Part shown: piece after piece, positions 37,701 through 48,027 of the stretch
How the letters are laid out: every line of letters begins with the position of its first letter
Position numbering within the stretch: position 1 is the stretch's first letter
Made by a program: the position numbers and the translations under genes
The notes under the pieces: model-generated
Told to the model about the DNA's origin: nothing
What the model saw: only the letters and a program-made list of their open reading frames with translations
The model's database searches: none
Assembly: GCF_902506145.1 (NCBI RefSeq)
Contig: NZ_LR733520.1
Span: 737,156 to 801,155 of the forward strand
Length of the DNA: 64,000 nt
Origin: Burkholderia sp. 8Y
GTDB lineage: Bacteria > Pseudomonadota > Gammaproteobacteria > Burkholderiales > Burkholderiaceae
Direction: 5' to 3'

Positions 37701-38430
37701 GGAAGCGGTAATAAACGGTCTGCGCGTTGAATAGCGCGATCATGAAGCCGGTTTTCCCGTCGAGAAATCCCCGCCTCAGGATATAGGTGCGAACGAAGGC
37801 CCACGCGCCGCGCGACACCGCCACACCGAAACTGCCGCGCTTGCCTGCCGCATGGCGCTGCCGCGCGCCGGCGGTCGAATAGGCGTCGAGCTTGCGCAAC
37901 ACCGCCTCGAAGTCCTCGTAGGAATAATGCATGAGCTTGCCACTCAGGCGCGCAACCGGTTTGTCCGTCGACAGCACGAGGCGCTCGTGTACCAGATCCG
38001 CCGAAAACCGCGCCGTGCCGCGCCTGAACAGACGTGGAATCCAGTCCGGGTACCAGCCGCTGTGATGCACCCACACGCCGCAAAAGCTCGATAGCCGGTC
38101 AATGGCGTACACATCGGCGCGCGGATCGCGCATCGCCGACTGGATCGATGTCGCGAGTTCCGGCGAGACGACTTCATCCGCGTCGATCGACATGATCCAG
38201 TCCGTGGTCAGCGCATCGACCGCGCGGTTCTTCTGCGGACCGAAGCCGGGCCACTCGCGCGCTTCGATCACCAGCGCGCCGTTCGTCCGCGCGATGTCCG
38301 CGGTCGCGTCCGTGCTGCCGCCATCGACGACGACGATACGATCCGCGAACGAGACCGCTTGCAGGCACTGCGCGAGCCGCGCGGCGGCGTTGTACGTGAT
38401 GATGGCGATGCCGAGGGTAGGGCGTGACAT
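37669..38430 (-). CDS. Glycosyltransferase family 2 protein, WaaE/KdtX-like
   Basis: 253-residue GT-A glycosyltransferase of the LPS-core branch that includes WaaE/KdtX (adding glucose to heptose I). Motifs are LGIAIITYNAAARLAQCLQAV, the nucleotide-binding VDGGSTDATADIA, the metal motif MSIDADEVVSPEL, then DYAIDR-like RLSSFCGVWVHHSGWYPDWIPRLFRR and MHYSYEDFEAVLRKLDAYS, which are typical of this branch. It is the only gene of the LPS region on the minus strand; its end overlaps the GT4 gene by 32 bases. An AT-rich element lies 22-38 bases upstream of its start. Confidence 0.88.
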   Translation of the reverse strand: MSRPTLGIAIITYNAAARLAQCLQAVSFADRIVVVDGGSTDATADIARTNGALVIEAREWPGFGPQKNRAVDALTTDWIMSIDADEVVSPELATSIQSAMRDPRADVYAIDRLSSFCGVWVHHSGWYPDWIPRLFRRGTARFSADLVHERLVLSTDKPVARLSGKLMHYSYEDFEAVLRKLDAYSTAGARQRHAAGKRGSFGVAVSRGAWAFVRTYILRRGFLDGKTGFMIALFNAQTVYYRFLKLAHLNRIG

Positions 38431-38811
38431 GAGGCTTCGTAGGCGTACGAGTTGGTATAATTATTGAATGGATGCACCGCTTTGCGGCGTTCTGCGTCAC
38501 GATCCACGGTTCAGGCCAACGATCGGCGCGCCTTGGCTTTGGTGTGGACTCGAAGGGGCCGCGCGCTTTCTGTCGTAGCGGCGCTAGAGGTTTTTCGGCA
38601 TGGCCCGTAGTGTGCCTGATGGCTAACCGAAGCAGAAGGTCAAAGGGGTGTTGGCAGCTTGGTCGCAACGGGGTTTCGTTTCTTGTCTTTCGAACCGCAT
38701 CGCCTTTTCGTGAACGTTCGCGGCGCGGCAGCATCCGATTAGCCGGCCCATCGGTCATCGCGCGGCGCGTTGTCGGGCGGCGCGCGCATCCGCCAGTCTT
38801 TATTCGAATTT
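38431..38811. other. Divergent spacer within the LPS region
   Basis: 381 bp between the GT2 gene (minus) and the GT9 gene (plus). No supportable gene. It contains an AT-rich block at 38452-38468 including TATAAT (38456-38461), unusual in this GC-rich window and a likely promoter element for one or both genes. Confidence 0.45.
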
Positions 38812-39948
38812 ATGAGCCGACTCTCCGGGCGCATTCGCGTGATTGCCCGATCGATACCCAGGCTGGCGCTAAAAGCGTTCCGCCGGCCGCCGACCGAAGT
38901 GTCGAGTATTCTGATCGCGCACCACTTGTTGCTCGGCGATACGCTGCTGCTCACCCCGCTCATCGCTAAACTGCGCGAACGCTATCCCGATGCACGCATC
39001 GCGCTGACTTGCCCGAAAGCCATCGTGCCGCTGTTCGCGGGTCACCCGTTCGGCGCCCACGCGCTGCCATTCGATCCGCGCGATGTCAAAAGCGTGCTGT
39101 CTGTCGTGAATTCGGGCCCCTACGACCTCGGCATCGTCGCGGGCGAGAACCGGTTTGCGTGGCTCGCCCTGGCTGCGGGTTGCCGGTGGATCGTCGGACA
39201 TGGCGGCGATACGCCCGCCTGGAAAAACTGGCCGCTCGACGAACCGCATCCCTATCCTTCGAAGCCCGCAGCGTGGGCGGATATTGCGGCGATGCTGATT
39301 GACGGCCCCGCGCCGCATCGCGCGCGCCCCGGCGACTGGCCGGAACCTGCGGCTGCAGCCTTTTCACCGGCGGATGCGCAGGCGCTCGCGCGGCCTTACG
39401 TCGTGCTGCATCCGGGCGCGAGCACGACGGTCAAACGTTGGCCGCAGGCGCGCTGGCGGGCGCTGGCCGAACGCGTCGAGGCGCTCGGTTACGCGCCGGT
39501 CTGGAGCGGCGGCCCCGGCGAAGTCGAACTCATCCGTGCGATTGACCCGCAAGGGCGTCATGCCAGCTTCGCGGGCCGCGTCGGGCTGGGCGAGTTGTGG
39601 CATCTCTTCAAGGGCGCGCGGGCGCTCGTCTGTCCAGATACCGGCGTGGCGCACCTTGGCCGCATGGTTGGCGTGCCGACGGTCACGCTCTTCGGTCCGG
39701 GCAACGCATTCATTCACGGTGCGGGAGATTTCTGGTCCGACGCGCGCTTTCAGCCCGTCACCATCGCGGGCATGCCGTGCCGCGACCAGCCGATCATATT
39801 CCGTCGTCATGTCTCGTGGGTGCAGCGGTGCGACCGCAACGAGCATACTTGTGTCGCGTGGCGGGGAGATCACGCGGAATGTATGGGCCTCGTCTCGCTC
39901 GATGCAGTGAGTCAGGCGCTAGAGGACATGCTGACGGAAGCTTCATGA
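38812..39948 (+). CDS. Glycosyltransferase family 9 protein (heptosyltransferase type)
   Basis: 378-residue GT-B enzyme of the heptosyltransferase family acting on the LPS core at the cytoplasmic face of the inner membrane. Motifs are SILIAHHLLLGDTLLLTPLIAKLRERYP at the N-terminus, PYVVLHPGASTTVKRWPQARWRALA before the second Rossmann domain, and the hallmark VCPDTGVAHLGRMVGVPTVTLFGPG. The C-terminal region has several cysteines. WaaF- or WaaQ-like specificity is possible but not decidable. The start at 38812 gives a basic N-terminus. Its stop overlaps the start of the ligase-like gene by four bases (ATGA). Confidence 0.9.
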   Translation: MSRLSGRIRVIARSIPRLALKAFRRPPTEVSSILIAHHLLLGDTLLLTPLIAKLRERYPDARIALTCPKAIVPLFAGHPFGAHALPFDPRDVKSVLSVVNSGPYDLGIVAGENRFAWLALAAGCRWIVGHGGDTPAWKNWPLDEPHPYPSKPAAWADIAAMLIDGPAPHRARPGDWPEPAAAAFSPADAQALARPYVVLHPGASTTVKRWPQARWRALAERVEALGYAPVWSGGPGEVELIRAIDPQGRHASFAGRVGLGELWHLFKGARALVCPDTGVAHLGRMVGVPTVTLFGPGNAFIHGAGDFWSDARFQPVTIAGMPCRDQPIIFRRHVSWVQRCDRNEHTCVAWRGDHAECMGLVSLDAVSQALEDMLTEAS

Positions 39949-41246
39949 CCAAAACAATATCTCCGCAGCCTGATTGGTTACTGTGGATCGGCGCGCCGGT
40001 CATCCTGTTCGTCGTCACGTTCGCGCACATGACGGCACTCGAATATATTGCGCTGGGGTTCGTCGGCGTGGGCACGATCGCGGTCGGATTCACGCGCGGC
40101 GCGCCTTCGCCGCTGCGCTGGCCGTTGATGATGCCCATCGCGCTATGGGCCGCGTGGACGCTCCTGTCCGTATCGTGGTCGCCATTGCCCGCGGTCAGCA
40201 TGCACGCGTGGCTCGACGAGGTGTGTTACCCGCTACTTGGGTTTTTCGGCTTCTGGCTGATCGGCGCGCGCGTCGCGCGTGCCGAACGCTTCGTGCTTGC
40301 CCATTGGGCGGCGTGCGTGCTGGTGGCCTTGATCAGCGCGGTCTACTGGGGGCAGCTGCAACCGCCGACCGCCGACACCTTCATGCTGCACTACTACAAC
40401 CGTGTCGGCCATACGAGCACGGTCGCGTTGTTCGGCATTGCGCTGTTCGTCGGCACGATGCTAGAAGGCAAGTGGCGCCTGATCGGCGTGTCGGGGATCT
40501 TGCTCACTATCTTTATCGGTATCGCGACGCTGAACCGGTTTTTCGGGATCGGGGCCTTCATCACGCTGGTGCTCGCGCTCAGTCCGCTGTACCGCAAGCA
40601 CATGACCGTCGCGCTGATCGCGCTTGCGATTATCGGCGTGTCGGCGGTCGCGGTATTGGAAGTCAGCGCCCGGATGCGGTTCGAGAGGATTCCGCCGCAA
40701 TTGCCTGCTCATGGCGTGACGATCGAAGGCGACCGCATCCCCGTGCCGTCCTTTTTGCCGGGCATCGCCGATACGCTCGCCGCCGACACGCGCCCGCGCC
40801 TCTGGGCGTTCTACGGGCGCGCGGGCGAGGCGCACAAGTGGACGGGCATCGGCTTCGGCAAGCCGCTGCCGGGCCAGGTCTATGGCCGCGAGATTCCACC
40901 GCGTCTGCTCGCTGCGGAGTCGCAGGCGCTCACGCACGCACATAATCTGTTTCTGAACACCTGGCTCGAAACCGGCCTGATTGGTGTATTGCTGCAAGTT
41001 CTGTTGCTGGCGGCGCTGGTGCGGCGCTTCCTGCGCGTGCGACGCGAGTTGCCCTGGCTGGCTGCGGGCGGCATCGCGCTCGTCGGCGCGATGATCGCCA
41101 AGAATTTCACCGACGACTTCATGTGGCAAACCACCGCGCTCGCGTTCTGGTGTTTCGCGGGCCTCATGCTCGGACGCGCCGAGCGTTTGACGAAGCGTCT
41201 GCCGCCCGCGCGCGGCGCGACAGCCGACGCGCCGCGCGCCGACTGA
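39945..41246 (+). CDS. O-antigen ligase family membrane protein
   Basis: 433-residue inner-membrane protein with about ten to twelve hydrophobic helices and one large periplasmic loop, the layout of WaaL/Wzy-type proteins. The Wzy_C-like motif LTHAHNLFLNTWLETGLIG follows the loop, with the conserved His-Asn pair. WaaL joins O-antigen to lipid A-core on the periplasmic side; Wzy polymerises O-units. The two cannot be separated by sequence alone, but the place among core genes favours a ligase. It is translationally coupled to the upstream heptosyltransferase (4-bp overlap) and is followed by msbA after 108 bp. Confidence 0.85.
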   Translation: MTKTISPQPDWLLWIGAPVILFVVTFAHMTALEYIALGFVGVGTIAVGFTRGAPSPLRWPLMMPIALWAAWTLLSVSWSPLPAVSMHAWLDEVCYPLLGFFGFWLIGARVARAERFVLAHWAACVLVALISAVYWGQLQPPTADTFMLHYYNRVGHTSTVALFGIALFVGTMLEGKWRLIGVSGILLTIFIGIATLNRFFGIGAFITLVLALSPLYRKHMTVALIALAIIGVSAVAVLEVSARMRFERIPPQLPAHGVTIEGDRIPVPSFLPGIADTLAADTRPRLWAFYGRAGEAHKWTGIGFGKPLPGQVYGREIPPRLLAAESQALTHAHNLFLNTWLETGLIGVLLQVLLLAALVRRFLRVRRELPWLAAGGIALVGAMIAKNFTDDFMWQTTALAFWCFAGLMLGRAERLTKRLPPARGATADAPRAD

Positions 41247-41354
41247 GCGGCCTGCGGCCCCGATCTTCGCGCCGGATTAGAATAGCCGGATTTTGTGCTT
41301 GTCCGCCCGACGCGGTTAAGCAGGCGTATCACGCACCGCATACCGAGGAACGAC

Positions 41355-43136
41355 TTGAGCAAGAACCCATCACTTCGCAAGCCCATCGGCGGCACGGAAG
41401 CTTCGTCGCCCATGGCCGTCATGAAGCGGCTCTGGCCGTACATTCGCCCGTTGATGGGCATGGTCATTCTCGGGATCTCGACGATGGGCATCGTCGCCGC
41501 GACCGAGGCCGGCATTCCGATGCTGCTCAAGCCGCTGCTCGATCACGGCTTCGGCACGAAGGGCAGCGATCATGCGAAGTGGCTCGTGCCTGCCGCCGTC
41601 ATCGGTTTGGCGCTCGTGCGCGGTGCGGCGCAGTACGCGTCGGGCTATTTCCTGTCGTACGTGTCGAACAAAATCTTGCTGCAACTGCGGCTCGAAATGT
41701 TCCAGCGGATGATTCACACCAGCGCCGGTTTCTTCCAGCGTGAGACGGCGAGCACGGTCATCAACGCGATCGTCTTCGAGGTCAATCAGATTCTCTCGGT
41801 GCTGTCGAGCGTGGTCGTCACGCTCGTGCGCGATTCGCTCACGGTCGTCTTCCTGCTCGGCTACCTGTTCATTCTCAACTGGCGGCTCACGTTGATCGTC
41901 GCGGTCATCCTGCCGCTGATCGGCTGGCTCGTGAGCAAGATCAATCGCCGCCTGCGGCGGCTGAACCGCGAGCATCAGGCGCTCACGAACGAACTGTCGT
42001 ATGTCGTCGAGGAAACCGTGGGCGGCTACAAGGTCGTCAAGGTGCACAACGGCGAGCGTTACGAGATTGACCGCTTCACGGATATGAGCCACCGCCTGCG
42101 CGGTTATTCCATGCGCATGCAGGTGTCGGGCGGCCTCGCGCAGCCCCTCACGCAGTTCCTGGCGTCGATCGCGCTGGCGGTCGTGCTGACCATCGCGGTG
42201 GTGCAGTCCGCCAACGATCAGACCACGGTCGGCGGTTTCGTGGCGTTCGTCACGTCGATGCTGCTGGTCATTTCGCCGCTGAAGCATTTGATCGACATCA
42301 ATCAGCCGATGCAGCGCGGCATGACCGCCGCCGAACTGATCTTCGGGCTGATCGACGAACCCTCGGAGCCGGCCGGCGGCGGGCGTCACCTGGAACGCGC
42401 GCGCGGTGAAGTCGAATTCCGCGACGTCTCGTTCGCCTATTCCGCCGACCGGTCGACGCTCGATCACGTGTCCTTCAAGATCGCGCCGGGCGAGATGATC
42501 GCGCTGGCGGGGCCGTCCGGCAGCGGCAAGACGACGCTCGTGAATCTGTTGCCACGGTTCTTCGATCCTGCGAGCGGCGACGTGCTGGTGGACGGCGTTC
42601 CACTGCGCGACTATGCGCTTTCCGACCTGCGCGCGCAGATGGCGATGGTGAGTCAGGATGTCGTGCTTTTCAACGACAGTATCGCGGCTAACGTCGCCTA
42701 TGGCACGACGCCCGACCGCGAGCGCGTGCTTCGCGCACTCGCTGCGGCAAACCTTGCGGACATGGTGGCGTCGATGCCTGATGGCATCGATACGCTCGTC
42801 GGTGGCAACGGGATGCGTCTGTCAGGTGGCCAGCGGCAACGGCTCGCCATCGCGCGCGCGCTCTATAAAGACGCGCCGATCCTGATTCTCGACGAAGCGA
42901 CGTCCGCGCTCGATTCCGAGTCTGAGCGGCATGTGCAGTCCGCGCTGGAGACGCTCATGAAGGGCCGGACGACGCTCGTGATTGCGCACCGGCTCTCCAC
43001 GATCGAGCGCGCGGACCGCATTCTGGTCATGGACGCCGGGCGCATCGCGGAGCAGGGCAGTCACGCCGAATTGCTGCGGCAGAACGGGCTTTACGCACGT
43101 CTGCATCGCATGCAGTATCAGCAGGAAGCGGCCTAG
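41355..43136 (+). CDS. msbA: Lipid A-core flippase MsbA (ABC transporter)
   Basis: 593-residue half-transporter that flips lipid A-core across the inner membrane using ATP. The N-terminal ~320 residues hold six membrane helices; the ATPase domain has Walker [11 protein letters not shown], signature [15 protein letters not shown], Walker [17 protein letters not shown] and the H-loop [14 protein letters not shown]. The best start is a TTG at 41355 (MSKNPSLRK...) behind a GAGGAA site five bases away; the frame extends to 41295 without a better start. The LPS gene neighbours support MsbA over other multidrug exporters. Confidence 0.92.
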   Translation: MSKNPSLRKPIGGTEASSPMAVMKRLWPYIRPLMGMVILGISTMGIVAATEAGIPMLLKPLLDHGFGTKGSDHAKWLVPAAVIGLALVRGAAQYASGYFLSYVSNKILLQLRLEMFQRMIHTSAGFFQRETASTVINAIVFEVNQILSVLSSVVVTLVRDSLTVVFLLGYLFILNWRLTLIVAVILPLIGWLVSKINRRLRRLNREHQALTNELSYVVEETVGGYKVVKVHNGERYEIDRFTDMSHRLRGYSMRMQVSGGLAQPLTQFLASIALAVVLTIAVVQSANDQTTVGGFVAFVTSMLLVISPLKHLIDINQPMQRGMTAAELIFGLIDEPSEPAGGGRHLERARGEVEFRDVSFAYSADRSTLDHVSFKIAPGEMIALAGPSGSGKTTLVNLLPRFFDPASGDVLVDGVPLRDYALSDLRAQMAMVSQDVVLFNDSIAANVAYGTTPDRERVLRALAAANLADMVASMPDGIDTLVGGNGMRLSGGQRQRLAIARALYKDAPILILDEATSALDSESERHVQSALETLMKGRTTLVIAHRLSTIERADRILVMDAGRIAEQGSHAELLRQNGLYARLHRMQYQQEAA

Positions 43137-43200
43137 CTCCCATGTCCAACAGATATTTCCTCATAATCCCGACGCTGGCCGTCGGAAAGATGCCTGGGCG

Positions 43201-44262
43201 ATGAAGCGAATCCTGGTCGTGAAAGTCACGTCGTTGGGCGATGTGATTCAGGCTCAGACAGTGGTGGGCGATCTGCATCGGGCGTTTCCCGGCGTCATCA
43301 TCGACTGGGCGGTCGACGAGGCGTTCGCCGACATTCCCCGCTGGAATCCGGGAGTCGAGCGTGTGCTGTGCGCGCCGCTTCGTCGCTTCAAGAAGATGCG
43401 AAGCCTTCGCGATCTGTCGGCCATCTGGTCTTCGGTATCCGACCTTCGACGCGAGAAATACGATCTGGTGCTGGATCTGCATGGCGTCTACAAGAGCGCG
43501 ATCATTTCTTTTCTGACGCGCTCGAAGCGCCGCTTCGGATATTCACGTGTAAATCTCGGCGAGTCCGGGGCAGCCTTCGCTTACACCCACCGCTTCGCGC
43601 CGCGCAATGACGCCAACGCATGGGAAGGCATGCGTCGTACGCTGTCCGAAACGTTCGGATATTCGATCGACCCGTTCCCGCCCACTGCCTTCGCCATTCC
43701 GAAGCCGAAGGCGCCGCCGCAGGCTGTGTCCGACATGCCTTTCGCGTTGCTCTTTCACGCGACATCGAAAGCGGAAAAGAAGTGGCCCACTACGCACTGG
43801 GTCGCTATTGCAAAGGCCCTTGTCGAGCGTGGCCTGACTCCGCTGTTACCGTGGGGAACGGACGGAGAGCGGACCGAGGGTGAGGCGATCGCCCGTGAGG
43901 TGCCGAATGCACGTGTCCTGCCAAGGCTCACGATCGAGGAAATCGCCCAGCACGTAGACCTCGCAGCACTCGTGGTCGGGACCGATACCGGCCTTGTGCA
44001 CCTCGCGTCCGCGTTGCGCAAGCCTACCGTCATGATTTTCACCGCGACGTCACGGCCGCATTTCGGCGTGAACATTCCGGGCGCGTGCTTGTCGGTGGGG
44101 GATGAAGGCAGGCCGCCTTCGGTCGAGGATGTGCTGGCGGCCATTCGAGCGGTCGAGCCTGCGAAGCGGGAGGCGGGGAGGCAGGCGACTACATCAACAC
44201 AATGTCATACTGCTCTTGACTCAAATTCGACTCCACCTGCAACGAGACCGGTTTCCCGATGA
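43201..44262 (+). CDS. waaC: LPS heptosyltransferase I
   Basis: 353-residue GT9 enzyme that adds the first heptose to Kdo2-lipid A. The N-terminus MKRILVVKVTSLGDVIQAQTVVGDLHRAFPG is typical of WaaC. IIDWAVDEAFADIPRWNPGVERV and YDLVLDLHGVYKSAII follow, with the C-terminal donor site LVVGTDTGLVHLASALRKPTVMIFTATSRP. Unusually, the protein runs about 30 residues beyond the expected end, and this tail (ending PPATRPVSR) overlaps the 3' end of rng on the opposite strand by 74 bases. The start at 43201 is family-typical. It lies 64 bp after msbA. Confidence 0.93.
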   Translation: MKRILVVKVTSLGDVIQAQTVVGDLHRAFPGVIIDWAVDEAFADIPRWNPGVERVLCAPLRRFKKMRSLRDLSAIWSSVSDLRREKYDLVLDLHGVYKSAIISFLTRSKRRFGYSRVNLGESGAAFAYTHRFAPRNDANAWEGMRRTLSETFGYSIDPFPPTAFAIPKPKAPPQAVSDMPFALLFHATSKAEKKWPTTHWVAIAKALVERGLTPLLPWGTDGERTEGEAIAREVPNARVLPRLTIEEIAQHVDLAALVVGTDTGLVHLASALRKPTVMIFTATSRPHFGVNIPGACLSVGDEGRPPSVEDVLAAIRAVEPAKREAGRQATTSTQCHTALDSNSTPPATRPVSR

Positions 44263-45658
44263 AGTCCATCAGCATCGCCAGATGCTGTGACTCTTCCTCC
44301 AGAAACAGATCGATGACCTGCTGCGAGGCCACCACGCGGAACTCGCGCGGGTTGAACTGCCGCGATTCGCGCATGATCTCCCGCAGCACGTCGTAGCAGA
44401 CGGTCCGCGGCGTCTTCACCTGTCCCTTGCCCTGACACGTCGGGCATGGCTCGCACAGCACATGCGCGAGCGACTCCCGCGTGCGCTTGCGCGTCATCTC
44501 GACGAGCCCCAGCTGCGAGAACCCGTTCACGGTCACGCGCGTGCGATCGCGCGACAGCGCCTTCTTCAGCTCGCCCAGCACCTGATCGCGATGCTCGACA
44601 TTCTCCATGTCGATGAAATCGATGATGATGATCCCGCCCAGGTTCCTCAAACGCAATTGCCGCGCGATGGTGTGCGCCGCTTCGAGATTGGTCTTGAAGA
44701 TGGTGTCGTCGAAATTGCGCGCGCCGACATACCCGCCCGTGTTCACGTCGATGGTCGTCATCGCCTCGGTCTGGTCGATCATCAGATAGCCACCCGACTT
44801 GAGATCGACGCGCCGCGACAGCGCCCGCTGAATCTCCGCTTCGATGTTGTACAGGTCGAAGAGCGGCCGCTCACCGGTGTAGTGATGCACACGCGACGCA
44901 ACCGCGGGCGTGAATTCCGCCGCGAAGTCCGCGAGCATCTGATAGGTCTCACGCGAATCGACCTGAATGCGCGTGGTCTCGTCGTTCACGAAGTCGCGCA
45001 ACACGCGCTGCGCGAGGTTCAGGTCCTGATAGAGCAGCGTCGTCGGCGGCACGCGCTGCGCCTGCGTCACGATGGTCGCCCATGTCTTGCGAAGATAGGC
45101 GACATCGGCGCCGAGTTCTTCGCTCGACGAATCTTCCGCGATGGTCCGCACGATATAGCCGCCTTTCTCGTCGGCCGGCAAAACGGCGGTGAGACGTGCG
45201 CGAACGGCCTCGCGTTCCGCCTCGCTCTCGATCTTCTGCGAGATGCCGATATGCGGCTCCTGCGGCAGATACACGAGCGTGCGTCCCGCGATGCTCACCT
45301 GCGTCGACAGGCGCGCGCCCTTCGTGCCGATGGGGTCCTTCACGACCTGCACCATCAGCGCCTGACCTTCGAACACGATCTTCTCGATCGGCACATGCGC
45401 GGCCGATCCATGCGCCTCGCCCGCGATGCGCGGATGCCAGATATCGGCCACATGAAGGAATGCGGCGCGCTCCAGACCGATGTCGATGAACGCCGACTGC
45501 ATGCCCGGCAACACGCGCACGACCTTGCCGAGATAGACGTTGCCCACGCGCCCGCGCGAAAGCGTGCGCTCGACGTGAAGCTCCTGAACGGCGCCTTGCT
45601 GAACCAGTGCGACGCGGGTTTCTTGCGGTGTGACGTTGATCAGGATTTCTTCGTTCAT
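44189..45658 (-). CDS. rng: Ribonuclease G
   Basis: 489-residue endoribonuclease that matures the 5' end of 16S rRNA and trims mRNAs. The start MNEEILINVTPQETRVALVQQG and the S1 domain (RVGNVYLGKVVRVLPGMQSAFIDIG) match the family. The catalytic region has LMIDQTEAMTTIDVNTGGYVG, the GGIIIIDFIDME motif, and the zinc-link cysteines CEPCPTCQGKG. It lacks the long unstructured C-terminal tail of RNase E. The start at 45658 is family-typical. Last gene of the hemF-nadD-rsfS-rlmH-maf-rng run, only 7 bp after maf; its 3' end overlaps waaC. Confidence 0.96.
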   Translation of the reverse strand: MNEEILINVTPQETRVALVQQGAVQELHVERTLSRGRVGNVYLGKVVRVLPGMQSAFIDIGLERAAFLHVADIWHPRIAGEAHGSAAHVPIEKIVFEGQALMVQVVKDPIGTKGARLSTQVSIAGRTLVYLPQEPHIGISQKIESEAEREAVRARLTAVLPADEKGGYIVRTIAEDSSSEELGADVAYLRKTWATIVTQAQRVPPTTLLYQDLNLAQRVLRDFVNDETTRIQVDSRETYQMLADFAAEFTPAVASRVHHYTGERPLFDLYNIEAEIQRALSRRVDLKSGGYLMIDQTEAMTTIDVNTGGYVGARNFDDTIFKTNLEAAHTIARQLRLRNLGGIIIIDFIDMENVEHRDQVLGELKKALSRDRTRVTVNGFSQLGLVEMTRKRTRESLAHVLCEPCPTCQGKGQVKTPRTVCYDVLREIMRESRQFNPREFRVVASQQVIDLFLEEESQHLAMLMDFIGKPVSLQVESNLSQEQYDIVLM

Positions 45659-45665
45659 GGCCTGT

Positions 45666-46280
45666 TTAGAATTCGACGCGCGCCACGCGCAAGAGTGCTG
45701 CGGTTTCGAAAAGGGGCAGACCCATGATACCCGAATAGGACCCCTCGATTCGCTCGATGAACGCCGCCGCGCGGCCTTGAATACCGTACGCGCCCGCCTT
45801 GCCGAGCGGCTCGCCGGTCGCGGCATAGCGTTGCAGCGCAGCACGCCCGACAGCGGCGAAGCGCACCGTTGAGCGCGACAGCGCGACTTCGAGCAGCGTG
45901 CCTTCGGCATCCACGACGGCAAGCGCGGTCAGCACTTCATGCTCGCGGCCAGCGAGGCGTTCGAGCATCGCGACGGCATCGGCTTCATGCAAAGGCTTGC
46001 CGAGAATCAGGCCGTCGATGGTGACCGTTGTATCGGCGACGAGAATCGGCGCAGGTGAATGTCCGCCGGCAATGAGCCGCGCGCGGGCCGCGTGCGCCTT
46101 CAGTGCGCAGACGCGCACGACATACGCGTCGGCGGCTTCACCGGGAAGCTCGGCTTCGAGGGCTTCGGCGTCTTCATCGGGGCGGGGCAGCAGCAGTTCG
46201 TATTGCACGCCCAGTTGCCGCAGCAACTCCTGGCGGCGCGGGCTTTGCGAAGCGAGATACACGAAGGGATGAGCGGGCAT
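45666..46280 (-). CDS. maf: Maf family nucleotide pyrophosphatase
   Basis: 204-residue Maf/YhdE-type enzyme that hydrolyses dTTP, UTP or modified nucleotides to monophosphates. Motifs are [18 protein letters not shown] (substrate loop), [18 protein letters not shown] with the catalytic aspartate region, and [29 protein letters not shown] at the end. The last motif places it with the YhdE (dTTP/UTP) branch rather than the YceF (m7GTP) branch. The start at 46280 ([10 protein letters not shown]) is family-typical; the frame continues upstream to 46436. It lies 94 bp after rlmH and 7 bp before rng. Confidence 0.93.
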   Translation of the reverse strand: MPAHPFVYLASQSPRRQELLRQLGVQYELLLPRPDEDAEALEAELPGEAADAYVVRVCALKAHAARARLIAGGHSPAPILVADTTVTIDGLILGKPLHEADAVAMLERLAGREHEVLTALAVVDAEGTLLEVALSRSTVRFAAVGRAALQRYAATGEPLGKAGAYGIQGRAAAFIERIEGSYSGIMGLPLFETAALLRVARVEF

Positions 46281-46374
46281 CGGCGAAAAGGTTCTCGAAG
46301 ACGTGTGCGCGCGGTCGGACGGCACAAAACGTCGACACGACAGGAAGCCTGACGAAGACCTCAGCGGCCCGAAC

Positions 46375-46845
46375 TCACGCGCGATGGTAGGGATGATTCT
46401 GCGTGATGCTCCACGCGCGGTAAAGCTGTTCGGCAAGCAGCACGCGAACCATGCCGTGAGGCAGCGTGAGGCTGGAGATGCGCAGCATCAGTTCGGCGCG
46501 CGCCTTCACTTCGGGCGCGAGGCCGTCCGCGCCGCCGATCACGAATGCGACGTCGCGCCCGTCCTGTTGCCAGCCGGGCAGGGCGTTCGCGAGTTGCATG
46601 GTGGTCCAGTCGCGGCCGCGTTCATCGAGTGCGACGACGCGGGCGTTCTTCGGCAACGCGGCTTCAATTCGCTGCCGCTCGGCAGTCATCACGCTCTCGG
46701 CGTTGCGTCCGGACGAGCGTTGCTCGGGCTTGATTTCCTTGAGCTCGATACGCAGCTCAGGCGGCATGCGCTTCGCGTACTCGTCGAAGCCGTTTCCGAT
46801 CCAGTCGGGCATCTTGTGTCCGACGGCCAGGATATAGAGCTTCAT
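46375..46845 (-). CDS. rlmH: 23S rRNA pseudouridine(1915) N3-methyltransferase
   Basis: 156-residue SPOUT-class methyltransferase that methylates pseudouridine 1915 of 23S rRNA on assembled 70S ribosomes. The start [28 protein letters not shown] and the SAM-binding knot [14 protein letters not shown] are diagnostic, and the end ([24 protein letters not shown]) matches the canonical C-terminus. It follows rsfS by 14 bp, the standard pairing of two ribosome-related genes. Confidence 0.97.
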   Translation of the reverse strand: MKLYILAVGHKMPDWIGNGFDEYAKRMPPELRIELKEIKPEQRSSGRNAESVMTAERQRIEAALPKNARVVALDERGRDWTTMQLANALPGWQQDGRDVAFVIGGADGLAPEVKARAELMLRISSLTLPHGMVRVLLAEQLYRAWSITQNHPYHRA

Positions 46846-46859
46846 GAAGGCGCGAGCCC

Positions 46860-47315
46860 TCAGGCCTGCTTGCGCGCGGTCTTGCGCGCCGGGCGTTTCG
46901 CGGCCGGCGTGTCTGCTTCGTCGTCCTCGTCTTCGTCGTCGGTGACGCTCGCGCCGCCGAACATGTTCGGCTTTTGCAGCTTCACGCGCACGGGCTTGTC
47001 GCCCCAGACTTCCTCGAGGTTGTAGTACTGGCGCAGCGCCGGTTGCAGGATATGAACGACCGCGTCGCCGCAGTCGACCAGCACCCATTCGCCGATCTCT
47101 TCGCCTTCCGTGCTGATGATGTCGCCACCCGCTTCCTTGACCTTTTCGCGCACGCTGTTGGCGAGCGCCTTGGTCTGCCGGTTCGACGTCCCGCTCGCCA
47201 CGACCACGCGGTCGAACAGCGACGTCAGGTGGCTCGTGTTGAACACCTTGATGTCTTGCGCCTTGACGTCTTCCAGACCGTCGATGATCGCGCGTTGCAG
47301 CTTTTGAAGTTCCAT
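46860..47315 (-). CDS. rsfS: Ribosome silencing factor
   Basis: 151-residue RsfS/Iojap-family protein that binds L14 of the large subunit and blocks subunit joining in slow growth. Core motifs are [66 protein letters not shown]-terminal acidic run then basic tail ([26 protein letters not shown]) goes beyond the E. coli form. The start at 47315 is preferred; the frame goes 15 codons further upstream. Lies 13 bp after nadD, in an operon with rlmH. Confidence 0.96.
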   Translation of the reverse strand: MELQKLQRAIIDGLEDVKAQDIKVFNTSHLTSLFDRVVVASGTSNRQTKALANSVREKVKEAGGDIISTEGEEIGEWVLVDCGDAVVHILQPALRQYYNLEEVWGDKPVRVKLQKPNMFGGASVTDDEDEDDEADTPAAKRPARKTARKQA

Positions 47316-47328
47316 GGTTGCTGTGTCT

Positions 47329-48027
47329 TTACCGTGTCCGGTACAGGTGATGTTGAACAATATAGTCCCATACGGCGGATGGAACCTGAGCGCGCGGATC
47401 GCGCGTGCCGTCCTGCGCGCGAGCGTGCTCGCGGATCGCCGTGGCGGAGACGTCGATAAGAAGCGACTCGTCGATCAGCACGTGCCCGCACGGGCTTGCG
47501 CACAGCACGTCCGCCGACGCGCTGCGCGCGGCCACTTCCTGCGCGACTGCATCGGGCAGCGCGCGCAGATCGAAACCCGGCCGCGTCTCGACGCAGATGT
47601 GCGCGTAGTCGAAGAGCCGCTTCCAGTCGTGCCAGGAGTCGAGCTTCACGAGCTGGTCAGCGCCGATCAAAAGCGCGAGCGACGCGTTCGCGCCTTCGCG
47701 CTCGCGCCAGTGAGCCAGCGTATCGACGGTATAGGTGGGGCCGTCGCGCTCGATTTCATCGGTTGCGACGGTGATCTTCGCGCCGCCGAGATCGAGCGAT
47801 TGCGCCGCCGCGCGTGTCATCGCGAGCCGGTGATGCGGCGCCGATACGCCCGCCTTCTGCCACGGCTGGCCCGCGGGCAGCAGCACGAGTTCGGTCAGGT
47901 GCAGGAGGGCGGCGAAGCGCCGGGCGAGCGCGAGATGGCCGTCGTGGATCGGATCGAACGTGCCGCCGAGCAGGCCGACGCGCTTCTCGCACGGCGCGCT
48001 CGGAGCGGCGGCGCGGTTCAAAGCCAT
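47329..48027 (-). CDS. nadD: Nicotinate-nucleotide adenylyltransferase
   Basis: 232-residue enzyme that makes deamido-NAD from nicotinate mononucleotide and ATP. The nucleotidyltransferase signature is [19 protein letters not shown], with [29 protein letters not shown] and the [13 protein letters not shown]-terminal ATP motif. A Cys-rich linker ([14 protein letters not shown]) precedes the last motif. Its start overlaps the hemF end by 10 bases, so translational coupling is likely. Second gene of the hemF-to-rng operon. Confidence 0.96.
   Translation of the reverse strand: MALNRAAAPSAPCEKRVGLLGGTFDPIHDGHLALARRFAALLHLTELVLLPAGQPWQKAGVSAPHHRLAMTRAAAQSLDLGGAKITVATDEIERDGPTYTVDTLAHWREREGANASLALLIGADQLVKLDSWHDWKRLFDYAHICVETRPGFDLRALPDAVAQEVAARSASADVLCASPCGHVLIDESLLIDVSATAIREHARAQDGTRDPRAQVPSAVWDYIVQHHLYRTR

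Noticed and set aside
41295..41354. Upstream start for msbA
   Set aside because: The added residues are unlike MsbA; the TTG at 41355 has a good ribosome binding site and family-like sequence.
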